From contig OZ020254.1 in the NCBI GenBank assembly GCA_963971285.1, positions 9,300,001 through 9,364,000 of the forward strand: a stretch of DNA of 64,000 nucleotides. Reading direction: 5' to 3'. Made by a program: the position numbers and the translations under genes. The DNA comes from Astropecten irregularis. Lineage: Eukaryota > Echinodermata > Asteroidea > Paxillosida > Astropectinidae. This document shows positions 34,201 to 46,979 of this stretch, piece after piece. Every line of letters starts with the position of its first letter. Within the stretch, counting starts at the first letter, position 1. Under the pieces are notes generated by a model. It saw only the letters and a list, made by a program, of their open reading frames with translations, made no database searches and was not told where the DNA came from.

Positions 34201-37200
34201 GCAGTTTTAATGTCGCCTGCTCTGCTTCTTTTTCGCATAGCGTGTGGTGATATACGTTGATTTTTGGCAATAAAAATAACTTTGAAATTTGGCACAGCTT
34301 CTACTTTTCCTGTAGAGCACACCTAAGGCTATATTTCGTGCAAGTTTCAGCTCGATTGACTAAGTATTGAGGGAGAAATTTCAAAGTTTAGCGTAAAAAA
34401 GTATCTCATAGTCTAAGTGCAGTTTAAATAGCGCCTCCTCAGCTACTTTTTCGCATAGCGTGTGGTGCTATACGTTGATTTTTGGCAATAAAATTGACTT
34501 TGAAATTTGGCACAGCTCCTACTTTTCTGTAGAGCACATCTGGGGCTATATTTCGTGCAAGTTTCAGCTCGATTGACTAGGTATTGAGGGAGAAATTTCA
34601 AAGTTTAGCTTAAAAAAGGATCTCATAGTCTAAGTGCAGTTTTAATGTCGCCTGCTCTGCTACTTTTTCGCATAGCGTGTGGTGATATACGTTGATTTTT
34701 GGCGATAAAAATAACTTTGAAATTTGGCACAGCTTCTACTTTTCCTGTAGAGCACACCTAAGGCTATATTTCGTGCAACTTTCAGCTCGATTGACTAAAT
34801 ATTGAGGGAGAAATTTCAAAGTTTAGCTTAAAAAAGGATCTCATACTCTAAGTGCAGTTTTAATGTCGCCTGCTCTGCTACTTTTTCGCATATCGTGTGG
34901 TGCTTAACTTTGATTTGTGGCCATGAAATTGACTTTGAAATTTGGCACAGCTCCTATTTTCCTGTAGAGCACATCTGGGGCTATATTTCGTGCAAGTTTC
35001 AGCTCGATTGACTAAATATTGATTGAGAAATTTTAAAGTTTAGGTTAAAAAAGTATCTCGTAGTCTAAGTGCAGTTTTAATGTCGCCTGCTCAGCTACTT
35101 TTTCGCATAGCGTGTGGTGATATACGTTGATTTTTGGCAATAAAAATGACTTGGAAATTTGGCACAGCTTGTATTTTTCCTGTAGAGCACACCTAGGGCT
35201 ATATTTCGTGCAAGTTTCAGCTCGATTGACTAAGTATTGAGGGAAAAATTTCAAAGTTTAGCGTAAAAAAGTATCTCATAGTCTAAGTGCATTTAAATAG
35301 CGCCTGCTCAGCTACTTTTTCGCATAGCGTGTGGCGCTATACGTTGATTTTGGGCAATAAAAATGACTTTGAAATTTGACACAGCTCCTCTTTTTCTGTA
35401 GAGCACTTCTGGGGCTATATTTCGTGCAAGTTTCAGCTTGATTGACTAAGTATTGAGGGAGCAATTTTAAAGTTTAGGTTAAAAAAGGATCTCATACTCT
35501 AAGTGCAGTTTTAATGTCGCCTGCTCAGCTACTTTTTCCAAGAGCGTGTGGTGCTAAACTTGGATTTTTGGCAATAAAAATGACTTTGAAATTTGGCACA
35601 GCTTGTATTTTTCCTGTATAGAGCACACCTAGGGCTATATTTCGTGCAAGTTTCAGCTCGATTGACTAAGTATTGAGGGAAAAATTTCAAAGTTTAGGGT
35701 AAACAAGTATCTCATAGTCTAAGTGCAGTTTTAATGTCGCCTGCTCAGCTACTTTTTCCAAGAGCGTGTGGTGCTAAACTTGGATTTGTGACCATGAAAA
35801 TGACTTTGAAATTTGGCACAGCTTCTACTTTTCCTGTAGAGCACACCTAAGGCTATATTTCGTGCAACTTTCAGCTCGATTGACTAAATATTGAGGGAGA
35901 AATTTCAAAGTTTAGCTTAAAAAAGGATCTCATACTCTAAGTCCAGTTTTAATGTCGCCTGCTCTGCTACTTTTTCGCATAGCGTGTGGTGCTAAACTTT
36001 GATTTGTGGCCATGAAAATGACTTTGAAATTTGGCACAGCTCCTACTTTCCTGTAGAGCACATCTGGGGCTATATTTCGTGCAAGTTTCAGGTCGATTGA
36101 CTAAGTATTGAGGGAGAAATTTCAAAGTTTAGCGTAAAAAAGTATCTCATAGTCTAAGTGCAGTTTAAATAGCGCCTCCTCAGCTACTTTTTCGCATAGC
36201 GTGTGGTGCTATACGTTGATTTTTGGCAATAAAATTGACTTTGAAATTTGGCACAGCTCCTACTTTTCTGTAGAGCACATCTGGGGCTATATTTCGTGCA
36301 AGTTTCAGCTCGATTGACTAGGTATTGAGGGAGAAATTTCAAAGTTTAGCTTAAAAAAGGATCTCATAGTCTAAGTGCAGTTTTAATGTCGCCTGCTCTG
36401 CTACTTTTTCGCATAGCGTGTGGTGATATACGTTGATTTTTGGCGATAAAAATAACTTTGAAATTTGGCACAGCTTCTACTTTTCCTGTAGAGCACACCT
36501 AAGGCTATATTTCGTGCAACTTTCAGCTCGATTGACTAAATATTGAGGGAGAAATTTCAAAGTTTAGCTTAAAAAAGGATCTCATACTCTAAGTGCAGTT
36601 TTAATGTCGCCTGCTCTGCTACTTTTTCGCATATCGTGTGGTGCTTAACTTTGATTTGTGGCCATGAAATTGACTTTGAAATTTGGCACAGCTCCTATTT
36701 TCCTGTAGAGCACATCTGGGGCTATATTTCGTGCAAGTTTCAGCTCGATTGACTAAATATTGATTGAGAAATTTTAAAGTTTAGGTTAAAAAAGTATCTC
36801 GTAGTCTAAGTGCAGTTTTAATGTCGCCTGCTCAGCTACTTTTTCGCATAGCGTGTGGTGATATACGTTGATTTTTGGCAATAAAAATGACTTGGAAATT
36901 TGGCACAGCTTGTATTTTTCCTGTAGAGCACACCTAGGGCTATATTTCGTGCAAGTTTCAGCTCGATTGACTAAGTATTGAGGGAAAAATTTCAAAGTTT
37001 AGCGTAAAAAAGTATCTCATAGTCTAAGTGCATTTAAATAGCGCCTGCTCAGCTACTTTTTCGCATAGCGTGTGGCGCTATACGTTGATTTTGGGCAATA
37101 AAAATGACTTTGAAATTTGACACAGCTCCTCTTTTTCTGTAGAGCACTTCTGGGGCTATATTTCGTGCAAGTTTCAGCTTGATTGACTAAGTATTGAGGG

Positions 37201-37825
37201 AGCAATTTTAAAGTTTAGGTTAAAAAAGGATCTCATACTCTAAGTGCAGTTTTAATGTCGCCTGCTCAGCTACTTTTTCCAAGAGCGTGTGGTGCTAAAC
37301 TTGGATTTTTGGCAATAAAAATGACTTTGAAATTTGGCACAGCTTGTATTTTTCCTGTATAGAGCACACCTAGGGCTATATTTCGTGCAAGTTTCAGCTC
37401 GATTGACTAAGTATTGAGGGAAAAATTTCAAAGTTTAGGGTAAACAAGTATCTCATAGTCTAAGTGCAGTTTTAATGTCGCCTGCTCAGCTACTTTTTCC
37501 AAGAGCGTGTGGTGCTAAACTTGGATTTGTGACCATGAAAATGACTTTGAAATTTGGCACAGCTTGTATTTTTCCTGTAGAGCACACCTAAGGCTATATT
37601 TCGTGCAACTTTCAGCTCGATTGACTAAATATTGAGGGAGAAATTTCAAAGTTAGCGTAAAAAAGTATCTCATAGTATGAGTGCAGTTTAAATAGCGCCT
37701 GCTCAGCTACTTTTTCGCATAGCGTGTGGTGCTATACGTTGATTGTTGGCAATAAAAATGACTTTGAAATTTGGCAAAGTTCCTATTTTTCTGTAGAGCA
37801 CATCTGGGGCTATATTTCGTGCAAG
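28250..37825 (+). repeat. Large tandem duplication, 4,786 bp (22 monomers), two copies
   Basis: Copies at about 28,250-33,040 and 33,040-37,825. Rare marks repeat exactly 4,786 bp apart: CAGCTGGATTG at 28260 and 33046, and AGTATGAGTGC at 32891 and 37677. Each copy contains an inner repeat at 1,740-1,741 bp (8 monomers), seen as equivalent monomers ending at 30468/32209 and 35254/36995. Only scattered single-base differences were seen, for example AAATAGTGATT at about 30,229 versus AAATATTGATT. This is recent large-scale unequal exchange or amplification. Confidence 0.82.
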
Positions 37826-40800
37826 TTTCAGCTCGATTGACTAGGTATTGAGGGAGAAATTTCAAAGTTTAGCTTAAAAAAGGATCTCATAGTCTAAGTG
37901 CAGTTTTAATGTCGCCTGCTCTGCTACTTTTTCGCATAGCGTGTGGTGATATACGTTGATTTTTGGCGATAAAAATAACTTTGAAATTTGGCACAGCTTC
38001 TACTTTTCCTGTAGAGCACACCTAAGGCTATATTTCGTGCAACTTTCAGCTCGATTGACTAAATATTGAGGGAGAAATTTCAAAGTTTAGCTTAAAAAAG
38101 GATCTCATACTCTAAGTGCAGTTTTAATGTCGCCTGCTCTGCTACTTTTTCGCATATCGTGTGGTGCTTAACTTTGATTTGTGGCCATGAAATTGACTTT
38201 GAAATTTGACACAGCTCCTATTTTCCTGTAGAGCACATCTGGGGCTATATTTCGTGCAAGTTTCAGCTCGATTGACTAAATATTGATTGAGAAATTTTAA
38301 AGTTTAGGTTAAAAAAGTATCTCGTAGTCTAAGTGCAGTTTTAATGTCGCCTGCTCAGCTACTTTTTCCAAGAGCGTGTGGTGATATACGTTGATTTTTG
38401 GCAATAAAAATGACTTGGAAATTTGGCACAGCTTGTATTTTTCCTGTAGAGCACACCTAGGGCTATATTTCGTGCAAGTTTCAGCTCGATTGACTAAGTA
38501 TTGAGGGAAAAATTTCAAAGTTTAGCGTAAAAAAGTATCTCATAGTCTAAGTGCATTTAAATAGCGCCTGCTCAGCTACTTTTTCGCATAGCGTGTGGTG
38601 CTATACGTTGATTTTGGGCAATAAAAATGACTTTGAAATTTGACACAGCTCCTACTTTTCTGTAGAGCACTTCTGGGGCTATATTTCGTGCAAGTTTCAC
38701 CTCGATTGACTAAATATTGATTGAGAAATTTTAAAGTTTAGGTTAAAAAAGTATCTCGTAGTCTAAGTGCAGTTTTAATGTCGCCTGCTCAGCTACTTTT
38801 TCGCATAGCGTGTGGTGATATACGTTGATTTTTGGCAATAAAAATGACTTGGAAATTTGGCACAGCTTGTATTTTTCCTGTAGAGCACACCTAGGGCTAT
38901 ATTTCGTGCAAGTTTCAGCTCGATTGACTAAGTATTGAGGGAAAAATTTCAAAGTTTAGCGTAAACAAGTATCTCATAGTCTCAGTGCAGTTTTAATGTC
39001 GCCTGCTCAGCTACTTTTTCCAAGAGCGTGTGGTGCTAAACTTGGATTTTTGGCAATAAAAATGACTTTGAAATTTGGCACAGCTTGTATTTTTCCTGTA
39101 TAGAGCACACCTAGGGCTATATTTCGTGCAAGTTTCAGCTCGATTGACTAAGTATTGAGGGGAAAATTTCAAAGTTTAGGGTAAACAAGTATCTCATAGT
39201 CTAAGTGCAGTTTTAATGTCGCCTGCTCAGCTACTTTTTCCAAGAGCGTGTGGTGCTAAACTTGGATTTGTGACCATGAAAATGACTTTGAAATTTGGCA
39301 CAGCTTCTACTTTTCCTGTAGAGCACACCTAAGGCTATATTTCGTGCAACTTTCAGCTCGATTGACTAAATATTGAGGGAGAAATTTCAAAGTTTAGCTT
39401 AAAAAAGGATCTCATACTCTAAGTCCAGTTTTAATGTCGCCTGCTCTGCTACTTTTTCGCATAGCGTGTGGTGCTAAACTTTGATTTGTGGCCATGAAAA
39501 TGACTTTGAAATTTGGCACAGCTCCTACTTTCCTGTAGAGCACATCTGGGGCTATATTTCGTGCAAGTTTCAGCTCGATTGACTAAGTATTGAGGGAGAA
39601 ATTTCAAAGTTTAGCGTAAAAAAGTATCTCATAGTCTAAGTGCAGTTTAAATAGCGCCTCCTCAGCTACTTTTTCGCATAGCGTGTGGTGCTATACGTTG
39701 ATTTTTGGCAATAAAATTGACTTTGAAATTTGGCACAGCTCCTACTTTTCTGTAGAGCACATCTGGGGCTATATTTCGTGCAAGTTTCAGCTCGATTGAC
39801 TAGGTATTGAGGGAGAAATTTCAAAGTTTAGCTTAAAAAAGGATCTCATAGTCTAAGTGCAGTTTTAATGTCGCCTGCTCTGCTACTTTTTCGCATAGCG
39901 TGTGGTGATATACGTTGATTTTTGGCGATAAAAATAACTTTGAAATTTGGCACAGCTTCTACTTTTCCTGTAGAGCACACCTAAGGCTATATTTCGTGCA
40001 ACTTTCAGCTCGATTGACTAAATATTGAGGGAAAAATTTCAAAGTTTAGCTTAAAAAAGGATCTCATACTCTAAGTGCAGTTTTAATGTCGCCTGCTCTG
40101 CTACTTTTTCGCATATCGTGTGGTGCTTAACTTTGATTTGTGGCCATGAAATTGACTTTGAAATTTGGCACAGCTCCTATTTTCCTGTAGAGCACATCTG
40201 GGGCTATATTTCGTGCAAGTTTCAGCTCGATTGACTAAATATTGATTGAGAAACTTTAAAGTTTAGGTTAAAAAAGTATCTCGTAGTCTAAGTGCAGTTT
40301 TAATGTCGCCTGCTCAGCTACTTTTTCGCATAGCGTGTGGTGATATACGTTGATTTTTGGCAATAAAAATGACTTGGAAATTTGGCACAGCTTGTATTTT
40401 TCCTGTAGAGCACACCTAGGGCTATATTTCGTGCAAGTTTCAGCTCGATTGACAAAGTATTGAGGGAAAAATTTCAAAGTTTAGGGTAAACAAGTATCTC
40501 GTAGTCTAAGTGCAGTTTTAATGTCGCCTCCTCAGCTACTTTTTCCAAGAGCGTGTGGTGCTAAACTTGGACTTGTGACCATGAAAATGACTTTGAAATT
40601 TGGCACAGCTTCTATTTTTCCTGTAGAGCACACCTAAGGCTATATTTCGTGCAACTTTCAGCTCGATTGACTAAATATTGAGGGAGAAATTTCAAAGTTA
40701 GCGTAAAAAAGTATCTCATAGTATGAGTGCAGTTTAAATAGCGCCTGCTCAGCTACTTTTTCGCATAGCGTGTGGTGCTATACGTTGATTGTTGGCAATA

Positions 40801-40939
40801 AAAATGACTTTGAAATTTGGCAAAGTTCCTATTTTTCTGTAGAGCACATCTGGGGCTATATTTCGTGCAAGTTTCAGCTCGATTGACTAAGTATTGAGGG
40901 AGAAATTTCAAAGTTTAGCTTAAAAAAGGATCTCATAGT

Positions 40940-43900
40940 CTAAGTGCAGTTTTAATGTCGCCTGCTCTGCTACTTTTTCGCATAGCGTGTGGTGATATAC
41001 GTTGATTTTTGGCAATAAAAATGACTTGGAAATTTGGCACAGCTTGTATTTTTCCTGTAGAGCACACCTAGGGCTATATTTCGTGCAAGTTTCAGCTCGA
41101 TTGACTAAGTATTGAGGGAAAAATTTCAAAGTTTAGCGTAAAAAAGTATCTCATAGTCTAAGTGCATTTAAATAGCGCCTGCTCAGCTACTTTTTCGCAT
41201 AGCGTGTGGTGCTATACGTTGATTTTGGGCAATAAAAATGACTTTGAAATTTGACACAGCTCCTCTTTTTCTGTAGAGCACTTCTGGGGCTATATTTCGT
41301 GCAAGTTTCAGCTTGATTGACTAAGTATTGAGGGAGCAATTTTAAAGTTTAGGTTAAAAAAGGATCTCATACTCTAAGTGCAGTTTTAATGTCGCCTGCT
41401 CTGCTACTTTTTCGCATATCGTGTGGTGCTTAACTTTGATTTGTGGCCATGAAATTGACTTTGAAATTTGGCACAGCTCCTATTTTCCTGTAGAGCACAT
41501 CTGGGGCTATATTTCGTGCAAGTTTCAGCTCGATTGACTAAATATTGATTGAGAAATTTTAAAGTTTAGGTTAAAAAAGTATCTCGTAGTCTAAGTGCAG
41601 TTTTAATGTCGCCTGCTCAGCTACTTTTTCGCATAGCGTGTGGTGATATACGTTGATTTTTGGCAATAAAAATGACTTGGAAATTTGGCACAGCTTGTAT
41701 TTTTCCTGTAGAGCACACCTAGGGCTATATTTCGTGCAAGTTTCAGCTCGATTGACTAAGTATTGAGGGAAAAATTTCAAAGTTTAGCGTAAACAAGTAT
41801 CTCATAGTCTAAGTGCAGTTTTAATGTCGCCTGCTCAGCTACTTTTTCCAAGAGCGTGTGGTGCTAAACTTGGATTTTTGGCAATAAAAATGACTTTAAA
41901 ATTTGGCACAGCTTGTATTTTTCCTGTATAGAGCACACCTAGGGCTATATTTCGTGCAAGTTTCAGCTCGATTGACAAAGTATTGAGGGAAAAATTTCAA
42001 AGTTTAGGGTAAACAAGTATCTCGTAGTCTAAGTGCAGTTTTAATGTCGCCTCCTCAGCTACTTTTTCCAAGAGCGTGTGGTGCTAAACTTGGACTTGTG
42101 ACCATGAAAATGACTTTGAAATTTGGCACAGCTTCTACTTTTCCTGTAGAGCACACCTAAGGCTATATTTCGTGCAACTTTCAGCTCGATTGACTAAATA
42201 TTGAGGGAGAAATTTCAAAGTTAGCGTAAAAAAGTATCTCATAGTATGAGTGCAGTTTTAATGTCGCCTGCTCTGCTACTTTTTCGCATAGCGTGTGGTG
42301 ATATACGTTGATTTTTGGCAATAAAAATAACTTTGAAATTTGGCACAGCTTCTACTTTTCCTGTAGAGCACACCTAAGGCTATATTTCGTGCAACTTTCA
42401 GCTCGATTGACTAAATATTGAGGGAGAAATTTCAAAGTTTAGCTTAAAAAAGGATCTCATACTCTAAGTGCAGTTTTAATGTCGCCTGCTCTGCGACTTT
42501 TTCGCATAGCGTGTGGTGCTAAACTTTGATTTGTGGCCATGAAAATGACTTTGAAATTTGGCACAGCTCCTATTGTCCTGTAGAGCACATCAGGGGCTAT
42601 ATTTCGTGCAACTTTCAGCTCGATTGACTAAATATTGAGGGAGAAATTTCAAAGTTTAGCTTAAAAAAGGATCTCATACTCTAAGTGCAGTTTTAATGTC
42701 GCCTGCTCTGCGACTTTTTCGCATAGCGTGTGGTGCTAAACTTTGATTTGTGGCCATGAAAATGACTTTGAAATTTGGCACAGCTCCTATTGTCCTGTAG
42801 AGCACATCAGGGGCTATATTTCGTGCAAGTTTCAGCTCGATTGACTAAATATTGATTGAGAAATTTTAAAGTTTAGGTTAAAAAAGTATCTCGTAGTCTA
42901 AGTGCAGTTTTAATGTCGCCTGCTCTGCTACTTTTTCGCATAGCGTGTGGTGATATACGTTGATTTTTGGCAATAAAAATGACTTGGAAATTTGGCACAG
43001 CTTGTATTTTTCCTGTAGAGCACACCTAGGGCTATATTTCGTGCAAGTTTCAGCTCGATTGACTAAGTATTGAGGGAAAAATTTCAAAGTTTAGCGTAAA
43101 AAAGTATCTCATAGTCTAAGTGCATTTAAATAGCGCCTGCTCAGCTACTTTTTCGCATAGCGTGTGGTGCTATACGTTGATTTTGGGCAATAAAAATGAC
43201 TTTGAAATTTGACACAGCTCCTCTTTTTCTGTAGAGCACTTCTGGGGCTATATTTCGTGCAAGTTTCAGCTTGATTGACTAAGTATTGAGGGAGCAATTT
43301 TAAAGTTTAGGTTAAAAAAGGATCTCATACTCTAAGTGCAGTTTTAATGTCGCCTGCTCTGCTACTTTTTCGCATATCGTGTGGTGCTTAACTTTGATTT
43401 GTGGCCATGAAATTGACTTTGAAATTTGGCACAGCTCCTATTTTCCTGTAGAGCACATCTGGGGCTATATTTCGTGCAAGTTTCAGCTCGATTGACTAAA
43501 TATTGATTGAGAAATTTTAAAGTTTAGGTTAAAAAAGTATCTCGTAGTCTAAGTGCAGTTTTAATGTCGCCTGCTCAGCTACTTTTTCGCATAGCGTGTG
43601 GTGATATACGTTGATTTTTGGCAATAAAAATGACTTGGAAATTTGGCACAGCTTGTATTTTTCCTGTAGAGCACACCTAGGGCTATATTTCGTGCAAGTT
43701 TCAGCTCGATTGACTAAGTATTGAGGGAAAAATTTCAAAGTTTAGCGTAAACAAGTATCTCATAGTCTAAGTGCAGTTTTAATGTCGCCTGCTCAGCTAC
43801 TTTTTCCAAGAGCGTGTGGTGCTAAACTTGGATTTTTGGCAATAAAAATGACTTTAAAATTTGGCACAGCTTGTATTTTTCCTGTATAGAGCACACCTAG

Positions 43901-44905
43901 GGCTATATTTCGTGCAAGTTTCAGCTCGATTGACAAAGTATTGAGGGAAAAATTTCAAAGTTTAGGGTAAACAAGTATCTCGTAGTCTAAGTGCAGTTTT
44001 AATGTCGCCTCCTCAGCTACTTTTTCCAAGAGCGTGTGGTGCTAAACTTGGACTTGTGACCATGAAAATGACTTTGAAATTTGGCACAGCTTCTACTTTT
44101 CCTGTAGAGCACACCTAAGGCTATATTTCGTGCAACTTTCAGCTCGATTGACTAAATATTGAGGGAGAAATTTCAAAGTTAGCGTAAAAAAGTATCTCAT
44201 AGTATGAGTGCAGTTTTAATGTCGCCTGCTCTGCTACTTTTTCGCATAGCGTGTGGTGATATACGTTGATTTTTGGCAATAAAAATAACTTTGAAATTTG
44301 GCACAGCTTCTACTTTTCCTGTAGAGCACACCTAAGGCTATATTTCGTGCAACTTTCAGCTCGATTGACTAAATATTGAGGGAGAAATTTCAAAGTTTAG
44401 CTTAAAAAAGGATCTCATACTCTAAGTGCAGTTTTAATGTCGCCTGCTCTGCGACTTTTTCGCATAGCGTGTGGTGCTAAACTTTGATTTGTGGCCATGA
44501 AAATGACTTTGAAATTTGGCACAGCTCCTATTGTCCTGTAGAGCACATCAGGGGCTATATTTCGTGCAACTTTCAGCTCGATTGACTAAATATTGAGGGA
44601 GAAATTTCAAAGTTTAGCTTAAAAAAGGATCTCATACTCTAAGTGCAGTTTTAATGTCGCCTGCTCTGCGACTTTTTCGCATAGCGTGTGGTGCTAAACT
44701 TTGATTTGTGGCCATGAAAATGACTTTGAAATTTGGCACAGCTCCTATTGTCCTGTAGAGCACATCAGGGGCTATATTTCGTGCAAGTTTCAGCTCGATT
44801 GACTAAATATTGATTGAGAAATTTTAAAGTTTAGGTTAAAAAAGTATCTCGTAGTCTAAGTGCAGTTTTAATGTCGCCTGCTCTGCTACTTTTTCGCATA
44901 GCGTG
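40940..44905 (+). repeat. Tandem duplication of 1,958 bp (9 monomers), two copies
   Basis: Copies at about 40,940-42,900 and 42,900-44,860. The AGTATGAGTGC mark lies at 42246 and 44204. The rare CTATTGTCCTG ... CATCAGGGG variant occurs in two neighbouring monomers within each copy, so a single-monomer duplication preceded the 9-monomer duplication. Confidence 0.8.
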
Positions 44906-46979
44906 TGGTGCTAAACTTTGATTTGTGGCCATGAAAATGACTTTGAAATTTGGCACAGCTCCTACTTTCCTGTAGAGCACATCTGGGGCTACATTTCGTG
45001 CAAGTTTCAGCTCAATTGACTAAGTATTGAGGGAGAAATTTTAAAGTTTAGGTTAAAAAAGTATCTCGTAGTCTAAGTGCAGTTTTAATGTCGCCTGCTC
45101 AGCTACTTTTTTGCATAGCGTGTGGTGATATACGTTGATTTTTGGCAATAAAAATGACTTTGAAATTTGGCACAGCTCCTATTTTCCTGTAGAGCACATC
45201 TGGGGCTATATTTCGTGCAAGTTTCAGCTCGATTGACTAAATATTGAGGGAGAAATTTTAAAGTTTAGGTTAAAAAAGTATCTCGTAGTCTAAGTGCAGT
45301 TTTAATGTCGCCTGCTCAGCTACTTTTTCGCATAGCCTGTGGTGATATACGTTGATTTTTGGCAATAAAAATGACTTGGAAATTTGGCACAGCTCCTACT
45401 TTTCTGTAGAGCACATCTGGGGCTATATTTCGTGCAAGTTTCAGCTTGATTGACTAAGTATTGAGGGAGAAATTTCAAAGTTTAGCGTAAAAAAGTATCT
45501 CATAGTCTAAGTGCAGTTTAAATAGCGCCTGCTCAGCTACTTTTTCGCATAGCGTGTGGTGCTAAACTTGGATTTGTGGCCATGAAAATGACTTTGAAAT
45601 TTGGCACAGCTCCACCTTTCCTGTACAGCACATCTGGGGCTATATTTCGTGCAAGTTTCAGCTGGATTGACTAAATATTGAGGGAGACATTTTAAAGTTT
45701 AGGTTAAAAAAGTATCTCGAAGTCTAAGTGCAGTTTTAATGTCGCCTGCTCAGCTACTTTTTCGCATAGCGTGTGGTGCTAAACTTGGATTTGTTGCCAT
45801 GAAAATGACTTTGAAATTTGGCACAGCTCCTACTTTTCTGTAGAGCACATCTGGGGCTATATTTCGTGCAAGTTTCAGCTCGATTGACTAAATATTGAGG
45901 GAGAAATTTTAAAGTTTAGGTTAAAAAAGTATCTCGTAGTCTAAGTGCAGTTTTAATGTCGGCTGCTCAGCTACTTTTTTGCATAGCGTGTGGTGATATA
46001 CGTTGATTTTTGGCAATAAAAATGACTTTGAAATTTGACACAGCTTGTATTTTTCCTGTAGAGCACACCTAGGGCTATATTTCGTGCAAGTTTCAGCTCG
46101 ATTGACTAAGTATTGAGGGAAAAATTTCAAAGTTTAGCGTAAACGAGTATCTCATAGTCTAAGTGCAGTTTTAATGTCGCCTGCTCAGCTACTTTTTCCA
46201 AGAGCGTGTGGTGCTAAACTTGGATTTGTGACCATGAAAATGACTTTGAAATTTGGCACAGCTCCTATTTTCCTGTAGAGCACATCTCGGGCTATATTTC
46301 GTGCAAGTTTCAGCTCGATTGACTAAGTTTTGAGGGAGAAATTTCAAAGTTTAGCTTAAAAAAGGATCTCATAGTCTAAGTGCAGTTTTAATGTCGCCTG
46401 CTCTGCTACTTTTTCGCATAGCGTGTGGTGATATACGTTGATTTTGGGCAATAAAAATAACTTTGAAATTTGGCACAGCTTCTACTTTTCCTGTAGAGCA
46501 CACCTAAGGCTATATTTCGTGCAACTTTCAGCTCGATTGACTAAATATTGAGGGAGAAATTTCAAAGTTTAGCTTAAAAAAGGATCTCATACTCTAAGTG
46601 CAGTTTTAATGTCGCCTGCTCTGCGACTTTTTTGCATAGCGTGTGGTGCTAAACTTTGATTTGTGGCCATGAAAATGACTTTGAAATTTGGCACAGCTCC
46701 TATTTTCCTGTAGAGCACATCTGGGGCTATATTTCGTGCAAGTTTCAGCTCGATTGACTAAATATTGAGGGAGAAATTTTAAAGTTTAGGTTAAAAAAGT
46801 ATCTCGTAGTCTAAGTGCAGTTTTAATGTCGCCTGCTCAGCTACTTTTTTGCATAGCGTGTGGTGATATACGTTGATTTTTGGCAATAAAAATGACTTTG
46901 AAATTTGGCACAGCTCCTATTTTCCTGTAGAGCACATCTGGGGCTATATTTCGTGCAAGTTTCAGCTCGATTGACTAAT

